From the IMG/VR virus record IMGVR_UViG_3300045120_000573, positions 1 through 20,594 of that record: 20,594 nt of DNA; one strand, given 5' to 3'. The DNA is from a virus. The position numbers were made by a program, and so were the translations under genes. The notes beneath the pieces are model-generated. The model made no database searches. It had not been told where the DNA came from and saw nothing but the letters and a program-made list of their open reading frames with translations. Positions 6,368 through 11,993 of this stretch are shown here, in pieces; positions within the stretch are counted from its first letter, which is position 1; each line of letters begins with the position of its first letter.

Positions 6368-6661
6368 ATGACGGTACAACTTCCAACAGAAATGACGCGC
6401 ATGGAACTTGAAGCTCAGATGACCCTGTCGTTCACGCAGGTGCAGGAACTGCTCGGCGAACTGACCCGCGGCGACGGCAAGCCGCTGTCACGCGGCACCG
6501 TGCTGCGCGCCATCCACGCCGGCCTGCCCTGCCACCGGCTTACCGAACGCTCCCCGTACTGGTTCATCCGCGGCGAGGTAGAAGCGTTCGTCTGTAATCG
6601 ATGGAACAGACCAACGCCTGATGGCGTGGCCGATCCATCCGACCCCGCCCGCGTCGCGTGA
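6368..6661 (+). CDS. Excisionase-like / small HTH protein (97 aa)
   Basis: Residues about 19-75 resemble excisionase/MerR-like DNA-binding folds: LSFTQVQELLGELTRGDGK, SRGTVLRAIHAGLPCHRLTE, then SPYWFIRGEVEAFV, where the FIRGEVEAF helix is typical of HTH_17-type proteins. It is the first gene of the early operon and diverges from the integrase. In temperate actinophages such a gene is often an excisionase or a Cro-like control gene. Several ATGs are possible (6368, 6392, 6401, 6419) and none has a strong Shine-Dalgarno; with 6368 the transcript would be close to leaderless. The stop overlaps the next start (GTGA). Confidence 0.7.
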   Translation: MTVQLPTEMTRMELEAQMTLSFTQVQELLGELTRGDGKPLSRGTVLRAIHAGLPCHRLTERSPYWFIRGEVEAFVCNRWNRPTPDGVADPSDPARVA

Positions 6662-7236
6662 GCGTCTACCGCGCCGCGGTCGCCTGCCGCCAAGCGACCG
6701 ACGACCCTGACTGCCCGTTGTCGGCCCGCGCCCGGCAACTGTGGGCGAACCTGGCGTCCCGCGTCGACTGGGACGGCGTCTGCTGGCCCGACGTCGACAC
6801 CCTCGCCGTCTCGCTCGGCAACGTCGACCATCGCACCGTCCAACGCGCCACCGCCGAACTCGTCGAGTACGGCGTCGTCGACGTCATCACCGCCCACGGC
6901 CGGGGCCGCCGAAACACGTACCGGCTCGATCTGGCACCCGAAGAAAAGGCGACACCCGTGTCGGGTATCGCCGGAGAAAAGGCGACACCCGTGACCGAAA
7001 AGGCGACACTGGTGTCCGCACATATAGGAGAAGTAGAAGGAGAAGTAGAAGAGCGCGAGCGCGAGCAAATTGACCTCTCCACACTGAAGCCTGGCGACGT
7101 CGTCCGATGCCCGCGACGCCCAACGCCATCATGGTGCGGCACCGACTGCCCGGTCTGCGGTGGTCACCATCACGTACACGTCGAGGAACTGCTCCACCCG
7201 TGGTGGGAAGGCGCCGGCATCGAGGTCACGCCATGA
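6658..7236 (+). CDS. Winged-helix replication-initiator-like protein
   Basis: The product is 192 residues from a GTG overlapping the previous stop. Residues 20-92 form a winged helix of the Rep/HTH_36 style seen in phage and plasmid initiators (LSARARQLWANLASR, DTLAVSLGNVDHRTVQRATAELVEYGVV, then a wing with RGRRNTYRLDL). Residues 96-119 hold three repeats (EKATPV, EKATPV, EKATLV) encoded by iteron-like DNA. Next is a charged stretch (EVEGEVEEREREQ) and a C-terminal Cys/His cluster (Cys160, Cys164, Cys167, then HHHVH) likely to bind zinc. As in lambda O, an N-terminal DNA-binding domain with the origin inside the gene is inferred. It is the only replication-type gene here, so host replisome recruitment is likely. 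A purely regulatory role remains possible. Confidence 0.7.
   Translation: MSVYRAAVACRQATDDPDCPLSARARQLWANLASRVDWDGVCWPDVDTLAVSLGNVDHRTVQRATAELVEYGVVDVITAHGRGRRNTYRLDLAPEEKATPVSGIAGEKATPVTEKATLVSAHIGEVEGEVEEREREQIDLSTLKPGDVVRCPRRPTPSWCGTDCPVCGGHHHVHVEELLHPWWEGAGIEVTP
6942..7050 (+). other. Candidate replication origin: iteron-like repeats plus purine/AT-rich tract
   Basis: AGAAAAGGCGACACCCGTG is repeated exactly at 6942-6960 and 6975-6993. A partial third copy starts at 6997 (GAAAAGGCGACAC, then TGGTG). Start-to-start spacings are 33 and 21 bases, close to three and two helical turns. Directly after is an AT-richer, strand-biased tract with two exact 12-base tandem copies of GGAGAAGTAGAA (7027-7050) and a GAGCGC repeat. 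Iterons followed by an unwinding-type tract within the initiator gene resembles the lambdoid ori in gene O. Confidence 0.55.
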
Positions 7237-7406
7237 GCGGCGACTGGCGACGCCCGGACGACACCGGCCCCATCGTCGCCCCGGCCCACGGCCGCCAGGT
7301 CGCATGGCGCAACTACGTCCGCGAGCTACGCCTACAAGGCCGCGAAGCCGACGACGAATGGCTCGACGCCCTCGTCACCCGGTACGCCGACGAGGTGGAG
7401 TCGTGA
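7233..7406 (+). CDS. Small soluble protein of the early operon (57 aa)
   Basis: The ATG overlaps the initiator stop (ATGA). The sequence begins MSGDWRRPDDTGPIVAPAHG and continues with a predicted helical region (VAWRNYVRELRLQGREADDEWLDALVTRYADEVE). There are no membrane segments, cysteines or recognisable motifs. The helical, charged composition resembles many small phage early proteins. Support comes from tight coupling on both sides; the function is unknown. Confidence 0.6.
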   Translation: MSGDWRRPDDTGPIVAPAHGRQVAWRNYVRELRLQGREADDEWLDALVTRYADEVES

Positions 7407-7588
7407 CCGTGGCTTACGCCATCGCTGGCGGCCTGATCATTGGCGCCCTGCTGTACGCCGTCGGCCTGTTCCTCGACGAACTGGCAGAGCATCATCGCCT
7501 GCGTCGCATGGCCGACGGCATCCGCCGCCGCCAGCTGGAGGACGAACACCGACGCAACGGCGTCCACGACCGGAGGCCGCCGACATGA
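7403..7588 (+). CDS. Small single-span membrane protein (61 aa)
   Basis: The GTG overlaps the upstream stop (GTGA). Residues 3-26 are a transmembrane helix (VAYAIAGGLIIGALLYAVGLF), followed by a basic, amphipathic cytoplasmic tail rich in Arg, His and Glu (ELAEHHRLRRMADGIRRRQL). A membrane anchor with a basic tail in an early operon could tether a complex to the membrane or alter host envelope functions. No family is recognised. Confidence 0.6.
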   Translation: MTVAYAIAGGLIIGALLYAVGLFLDELAEHHRLRRMADGIRRRQLEDEHRRNGVHDRRPPT

Positions 7589-7680
7589 CGTGCCTGCTCG
7601 CCATCGTCGGCGCGGTCGCCGCCGCGCTCGGCCTGCTCGCCATCGCCGCCGTCATCGTCGGTGGCCAGGCCGACCGATGA
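7585..7680 (+). CDS. Very small hydrophobic protein (31 aa)
   Basis: ATG overlapping the previous stop; the product is MTCLLAIVGAVAAALGLLAI followed by AAVIVGGQADR. It is one hydrophobic helix with a short polar end, and a cysteine at position 3. It is short enough to be missed by gene callers. Overlaps at both ends (ATGA and ATGA) and the absence of any other open frame in the gap support it. Its function is unknown; it could pair with the preceding membrane protein. Confidence 0.5.
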   Translation: MTCLLAIVGAVAAALGLLAIAAVIVGGQADR

Positions 7681-7901
7681 CCGTCAACCTGTCCGCGGCG
7701 CAGGCCCGTCGACTGGGGATCGACACGCCGGCCACGGCGGCCCGGCCACGCGCCACCCGTAGGGCGTTGCCGCGTGGCCGGGCCGTGTCGGTCTGTCACG
7801 TGTGCGGCGTGCGGTTCGACACCGACGCCGCCGAGACCCGTCACGTCGCCGCCACCCTCCACGCCCGCTACGACACCGACGGTCTACAGTCCCAGGTATG
7901 A
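7677..7901 (+). CDS. Small C2H2-type zinc-finger protein (74 aa)
   Basis: The product is 74 residues, beginning MTVNLSAAQARRLGID, with a basic middle (ARPRATRRALPRGRA). The C-terminal half holds one classical C2H2-like finger: CHVCGVRF, then HVAATLHARY, giving Cys-x2-Cys-x12-His-x5-His with a Phe in the core. Single zinc fingers are uncommon in bacterial genes but are known in Ros-type regulators and some phage nucleic-acid-binding proteins. As an early gene it may regulate transcription or bind phage DNA. It overlaps neighbours at both ends. Confidence 0.65.
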   Translation: MTVNLSAAQARRLGIDTPATAARPRATRRALPRGRAVSVCHVCGVRFDTDAAETRHVAATLHARYDTDGLQSQV

Positions 7902-7990
7902 GTGATGATCCGACTGTGCCGGACCCGGAGCCTGTCGATCCCGACGACGCCGACCCGGACCCCGCCGCCCCCGCCGACGACGATCTGTAA
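7898..7990 (+). CDS. Tiny acidic Asp/Pro-rich peptide (30 aa)
   Basis: ATG overlapping the zinc-finger stop (ATGA), ending at TAA 7988-7990. It reads MSDDPTVPDPEPVDPDDADP and continues with Asp, Pro and Ala only, ending in DDDL. No fold is predicted. It may be a DNA-mimic-like acidic peptide, or just an in-frame extension of the coding region. Support is limited to the overlap and frame. Confidence 0.4.
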   Translation: MSDDPTVPDPEPVDPDDADPDPAAPADDDL

Positions 7991-8004
7991 CGGTTCGACC
8001 CGGC

Positions 8005-8025
8005 CGCTCGAAAAATTTTCGGGCG
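8005..8025. promoter_or_regulatory. AT-core hairpin/dyad after the early operon
   Basis: CGAAAA and TTTTCG are inverted arms around one A (8009-8021). The stem extends outward with GC pairs and one G-T wobble (8005-8008 with 8022-8025). In this GC-rich genome such an AT-rich dyad stands out. It could be an operator, a terminator on either strand or part of a packaging site. Confidence 0.4.
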
Positions 8026-8048
8026 TCCCCTTCGAGTGCTGTCCGTGT

Positions 8049-8078
8049 CCGGGCGCGCACGCGACCCCCGGTTTTTTT
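8049..8078 (+). terminator. Intrinsic terminator of the early operon
   Basis: The outer stem CCGGG (8049-8053) pairs with CCCGG (8067-8071). An inner CGC/GCG stem (8054-8056 with 8061-8063) closes a GCAC loop, with a three-base ACC bulge. Seven T residues follow at once (8072-8078). This is a textbook rho-independent signal and the only T7 run I noticed in the window. It separates the early genes from the terminase. Confidence 0.75.
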
Positions 8079-8232
8079 GTGGGACCCGGACAGCCCCCCC
8101 AGTGATCGGCTCTCCCCCTCCCCGTTCGTCGGGTTCGCCGTCACCTCGTCCACGATCCCGTCAGATCGTCCACATTCGCCGTAGACGGCCCTAGACCGGT
8201 CCGGGGTACTGCGGGGACCAAACTGGGGTCCT
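8079..8232. other. Non-coding region upstream of terminase with short repeats (packaging-site candidate)
   Basis: No gene is seen here. The stretch holds TCGTCCAC at 8146-8153 and 8166-8173 (20-base spacing), TTCGCCGT at 8134-8141 and 8175-8182, and the palindrome GACCGGTC (8194-8201). Phage packaging sites (cos or pac) usually lie next to terminase genes, and nested direct repeats would suit a terminase-binding site. No promoter is obvious. The assignment is an inference. Confidence 0.35.
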
Positions 8233-10017
8233 GTGGCGAATCCTGCGTATGCGACGCCGGCCTACCGCAAGGGCCGGGCCCGGCTGCTCGCCGACCAGCC
8301 GATGTGCGTGCATTGCCGGTGCCGTGTCGCCACCGAAGCGGACCACCAGCCGCCGCTCAGACTGCACGCCCACCTCGACGGGTCCGACTGCTGCCAGCTG
8401 GTGGCGTCGTGCTCGGTGTGTGCACGCCGGCAGGGTGCGATACTGGCGGGCAGGGTGACGGCGGCCCGCCTCCCTGTACCCGCTAAGTCAGTCGGTGGCC
8501 CGCCGTCACCGACCGTCGAACCGGTCGGCTATCCGCCAGCCGATCCGGTGTGGGACGTCGCGTGGCTGACAGGGCTGCGCGACGTCCCCGGCGACGCCAC
8601 CTGGCCCCGCCTGATGACACCGCCGCACCCGCAGGCCGTCGGCTCCTACGGCGACGACCTGGCCGCCTACGCGCTCGAGCGCACCGGTAAACCGCTGCGC
8701 TGGTGGCAACGCCTGTACGCCGCCCGCGCCCTCGAACACGACCAGGCCGGCATGCTCGTGTGGGACGCGTGTGATCTGACCGTCGCCCGCCAGGTCGGCA
8801 AGTCCTATCTGATGCGTGAGGCGTGCCTGTGGCGGATGCATCAGGGCGGCCGCTTCGACGAACCCCAGACGGTGGTGCACACCGGCAAGGACCTGCCGGT
8901 CTGTGTCGAGATACAGCGTCCGGCGCGCCGCTGGGCGCGCAGTGAACGCTTCGCCGACGTGTACAAGGTGCGTGACGCCAACGGCCAGGAACAGATCGAG
9001 TACCTGGCCGACGGGTCCCGCTGGCTGGTCAAGGCGAAGGAGTCCGTCTACGGCCTGTCCGCGTCGATGGCCGTCGTCGACGAGGCGTGGGCGGTGCCGG
9101 CGACGATGATCGAAGAGGGCCTCGTCCCGACGATGGTCGAACTCGCCGCCGCCCAGTTGTGGCTCGTGTCGACCGCCCACCGCAAGGCGACCGCCCTGAT
9201 GGTCGCCCGCCGCAACGCCGCCCTCGCCGACCTCGACGGCTACGACGCCGACCTGTGGGTCGAATGGTCCGCCGCGCCGGGCGTGGACCTCGACGACGAG
9301 GCCGGGTGGCGGCAGGCGTCGCCGCACTGGACGGACCGCCGCCGGCGTCTCATCGCCCAACGCCTCACCGCCGCCCGCTCCGGCGAGTCGGACGACCCTG
9401 ACGAGCCGGACCCGTTCGAGGCGTTCGCCGCCCAATGGTTGAACCGGTGGCCGACCGTACGCCGCAAACCGGGCCACGGCGAACCGCTCCTCGACGCCGG
9501 TGTGTGGGACGACTGCGCCGGCGCCCTCGACGCCTACGACGGGCCGGGCATCGTCGCCCTCGAGGAGAACCGCGGGACCGGGGCGGCGGCGGCGTTCGTC
9601 GCGTCGGACGGCGCCGGCCGCTTCGAGGTCGACGGCCGGGCCTGCGCCTCCTGGTCCGACGCCATCGACCTGGTACGCGGGTTCGTCGACGCCCGCCCCG
9701 GCGCCCGCCTCATCGTCGGCGCCCGCCTCAACAACCAGCTGCCGGCCGACCTGCCCGGCCGGATGGGTGCGACCCGCGCCGGCACCACCGAGACCGGGCG
9801 CGGCCTGGTCCTGTTGCGTGCCCTCGCCGCCGAACGCCGCGTGTTCCACGACGACACGGTGATGCTCGACGACCAGATCGCCCGCGCCCGCGTCCACAAC
9901 CTGGCCGGCGGCGGACTGGGCCTGGTCAACAACAACGCCCGCACCGACCTGCTGCGCGCCTGCCTGTGGGCGCTCGACGCAGCCCAGGTCACCCCGCCCT
10001 CGCCGGCCATCCGATGA
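8233..10017 (+). CDS. terL: Large terminase with N-terminal HNH-like zinc domain (594 aa)
   Basis: DNA-packaging motor and nuclease. Residues 10-70 are an HNH/treble-clef-like domain: Cys25-x2-Cys28, Asp37-His38 in ATEADHQPPL, Cys60-x2-Cys63 in ASCSVCARRQGA. The usual Asn and last His of HNH are not obvious. The ATPase follows: Walker A ARQVGKS (185-191), Walker B MAVVDEAW (279-286), coupling motif LVSTA (311-315). The C-terminal region from about 435 matches the RNase H-fold nuclease by position, with IVALEEN at the first acidic site and RTDLLRA near the end. Phage HNH proteins are often separate genes beside terminase; here the domain is in the same reading frame. No small terminase is recognisable nearby. 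The GTG start is chosen because it keeps the Cys domain intact; its ribosome binding site is weak. Confidence 0.9.
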   Translation: MANPAYATPAYRKGRARLLADQPMCVHCRCRVATEADHQPPLRLHAHLDGSDCCQLVASCSVCARRQGAILAGRVTAARLPVPAKSVGGPPSPTVEPVGYPPADPVWDVAWLTGLRDVPGDATWPRLMTPPHPQAVGSYGDDLAAYALERTGKPLRWWQRLYAARALEHDQAGMLVWDACDLTVARQVGKSYLMREACLWRMHQGGRFDEPQTVVHTGKDLPVCVEIQRPARRWARSERFADVYKVRDANGQEQIEYLADGSRWLVKAKESVYGLSASMAVVDEAWAVPATMIEEGLVPTMVELAAAQLWLVSTAHRKATALMVARRNAALADLDGYDADLWVEWSAAPGVDLDDEAGWRQASPHWTDRRRRLIAQRLTAARSGESDDPDEPDPFEAFAAQWLNRWPTVRRKPGHGEPLLDAGVWDDCAGALDAYDGPGIVALEENRGTGAAAAFVASDGAGRFEVDGRACASWSDAIDLVRGFVDARPGARLIVGARLNNQLPADLPGRMGATRAGTTETGRGLVLLRALAAERRVFHDDTVMLDDQIARARVHNLAGGGLGLVNNNARTDLLRACLWALDAAQVTPPSPAIR

Positions 10018-10060
10018 TTGCTACCGTCAGTAACGCTACTGGTAGTAACGTGGCGGGTCT
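10018..10060. promoter_or_regulatory. Repeat-containing gap before the portal gene
   Basis: AGTAACG occurs at 10029-10035 and 10044-10050, with CTAC/GTAG and CAGTA/TACTG dyads between. The left part (TACCGTCAGTAACG) closely resembles TACCGGCCAGTAACG in the lysogeny region at 5258-5272. It may be a promoter/operator at which a lysogeny regulator controls the head genes. Confidence 0.4.
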
Positions 10061-11278
10061 GTGGCCGAGACGCGCGCCCTGATCCCGCGTGACACGTCCG
10101 CCCCAGCACCGATCCCAACCGACGTCGACCCGCCGACACCGCCGGCGGTAGACGTCACCGACGTCGACACCGTCCCACCGGGCGCCGGCGCGTTCGCCCC
10201 GCCCCGCCCGCAGCCGTGGGCCGGCTGGCCGCTGGAATGGGCGACACCGAACTGGGGCGGCCACGCCGAGGAACTCGTCGACATCGCCTGGGCCTGCCTC
10301 GATCTGAACTCGTCGGTGGCGGCGTCGATGCCGCCGTACCTGGTCGACGCCGCCCCATCCCTCGACGCCGGCTGGCTGATCAACCCTGACCCGGACCGTT
10401 ACGAGTCGTGGGAAGAGTTCTTCCGGCAGGTGTGGTGGGACTATCAGGCGGCCGGCGAGGCGATCATCGTCGCCACCGCCCGCTACGTCACCGGCTGGCC
10501 CAGCCGGTTCCACGTTGTGCCGCCGTGGCTCGTCGACGTCGAACTCGACGACGCCGGCGTCCGCCAGTACCGCATCGGGGACCGCGACGTGCCCCGCGCC
10601 GACATCTGCCACATCCGCTACCAGTCGTCGACGCAGGACGCCCGCGGCCGCAGCGCCCTGGCGGTCGGGCGGGGCCGGATGGTCGCCGCACGCCTATTGG
10701 GCGCCTACCTGACGAACCTGATGGCCGCCGGCGGCGCCCCGACCACGGTGCTGGTGCATCCGCAGGAGGTCACCGCCGAACAGGCCGCCGCCCTGCAGGC
10801 CCAGTGGATCGAGGCCCGCATGAACTCGATGGGCCTGCCCGCCGTCCTGTCAGGCGGCCTCGACTTCCGCTCGACCGGCCTGTCCCCGAAGGACCTCGCC
10901 CTCACCGAGTTGGCCGGCATGACCGAGGCCCGCATCGCCGTCCTGCTCCGTGTCCCGCCGTACCTGGTCGGCCTGCCCCAATCATCCGATTCGCTCGTGT
11001 ACAACACGGCCGGCCTCACCCTCGACTACCACTGGCGTGCCCATCTGCGGCCGCTCGTCCGCCCGATCGTCGCCGCCCTCTCCAAATTCGCCCTGCCCGC
11101 CGGGACGATGCTCGAAGTGAACCGCGACGCCTACGTCCAGCCCGGCCCGTACGAACGTGCCCAAACCTGGCAGATCCTCACGTCGATCGGTGTCCTCACC
11201 GCCGAACAGGTCGCCGAAATCGAACGGTACGTCTACCGCGGCCAGGCGGCGACACTCACGGCAGGAGAAACGCCATGA
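10061..11278 (+). CDS. Portal protein (HK97-like family)
   Basis: The product is 405 residues, within the usual size for the compact HK97-type portals. It has a Pro-rich N-terminus (about 1-50), then the portal core: VDIAWACLDLNSSVAASMPPYLV, the tunnel-like region GDRDVPRADICHIRYQSSTQDA, and the family-typical MTEARIAVLLRVPPYLVGLP. Portals form the dodecameric ring through which DNA is pumped, and this gene follows terminase and precedes the protease as expected. Translation starts at GTG after the repeat-containing gap. The stop overlaps the protease start (ATGA). Confidence 0.92.
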   Translation: MAETRALIPRDTSAPAPIPTDVDPPTPPAVDVTDVDTVPPGAGAFAPPRPQPWAGWPLEWATPNWGGHAEELVDIAWACLDLNSSVAASMPPYLVDAAPSLDAGWLINPDPDRYESWEEFFRQVWWDYQAAGEAIIVATARYVTGWPSRFHVVPPWLVDVELDDAGVRQYRIGDRDVPRADICHIRYQSSTQDARGRSALAVGRGRMVAARLLGAYLTNLMAAGGAPTTVLVHPQEVTAEQAAALQAQWIEARMNSMGLPAVLSGGLDFRSTGLSPKDLALTELAGMTEARIAVLLRVPPYLVGLPQSSDSLVYNTAGLTLDYHWRAHLRPLVRPIVAALSKFALPAGTMLEVNRDAYVQPGPYERAQTWQILTSIGVLTAEQVAEIERYVYRGQAATLTAGETP

Positions 11279-11925
11279 CCGCAACGTTGACCGTCGTCGA
11301 GGCGTGGCCGTCCGGTTTGGGACCGTTGGAAATCCGCTCGAACGGCACCGTCGGGGCGGTGTCGTTCCCGCGGCGCACCGTCACCGTCGTCGCCGTCCCG
11401 TACGAGACGGACGCCGAAATCTTCGACGGGGAACGCACCTACATGGAGTCGTTCGCCCGGGGCGCGTTCGCCGGTGTGCAGACCCGCACCAACCGCATCA
11501 AAGTGAACCGGGACCACGACCATCACCGCCCCGTCGGCAAAGCGTTGGAGTTGCACCCGACCCGCGCCGAGGGTCTGGTCGCCGAACTGCGCATCTCGGC
11601 GACGACGCTGGGTGACGAGACGTTGGCCCTGGCCGACGACGGCGTCCTCGACGCCTCGATCGGGTTCGGCCTGAAAGCCGGGGACGCCGAATGGTCCGAC
11701 GGCCGGCGGCGCCGCACGATCAACCGGGCGTTCCTCGATCACATCGCCCTCGTCGCCGACCCGGCGTATGACACGGCGAACGTGATCGACGTCCGCCACC
11801 ATCCGGCCGGCACCGCCCGCCCGCAGTCGGCGACGCCGCTGCTCGACGACATCCTCGCCCAGCGCCGCGCCGTGCAGTACGCTGACCTGTACGCAGCCGG
11901 GCTGCCGCCCCAGACGCCCCAGTAG
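11275..11925 (+). CDS. Prohead (capsid maturation) protease, U35-like
   Basis: The product is 216 residues. It contains RTNRIKVNRDHDHHRPVGKA, with the His cluster at 81-84 and DHDHHRPVG being the U35 signature. It also has DASIGFGL with a candidate Ser128, and HIALVADPAYDTANVIDVR, the last family block. In HK97-like phages this serine protease removes the scaffold or delta domain from the capsid protein after assembly. The capsid gene that follows has such an N-terminal extension, which fits. The start overlaps the portal stop. Confidence 0.9.
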   Translation: MTATLTVVEAWPSGLGPLEIRSNGTVGAVSFPRRTVTVVAVPYETDAEIFDGERTYMESFARGAFAGVQTRTNRIKVNRDHDHHRPVGKALELHPTRAEGLVAELRISATTLGDETLALADDGVLDASIGFGLKAGDAEWSDGRRRRTINRAFLDHIALVADPAYDTANVIDVRHHPAGTARPQSATPLLDDILAQRRAVQYADLYAAGLPPQTPQ

Positions 11926-11931
11926 CGGGCC

Positions 11932-11948
11932 GGGCGGCCAGTACGCCC
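11932..11948 (+). promoter_or_regulatory. Small hairpin in the gap before the capsid gene
   Basis: GGGCG (11932-11936) and CGCCC (11944-11948) can pair around a 7-base loop, followed by TAGTTGGTTGT. This 68-base gap is one of the few inside the virion operon. The hairpin may protect or attenuate the transcript. Support is modest. Confidence 0.3.
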
Positions 11949-11981
11949 TAGTTGGTTGTCGAACCGTTTCGTTCCGACCCT

Positions 11982-11986
11982 AGGAG
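11982..11986 (+). promoter_or_regulatory. Strong ribosome binding site of the capsid gene
   Basis: AGGAG lies seven bases before the GTG at 11994 and decides this start over the upstream in-frame GTG at 11952. A strong site suits the most abundant virion protein. Confidence 0.75.
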
Positions 11987-11993
11987 TACCGCT

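Noticed and set aside
8506-9897. 463-codon minus-strand open frame opposite terminase
   Set aside because: A shadow of the terminase gene; it lacks a recognisable domain and would clash with the well-supported terminase.
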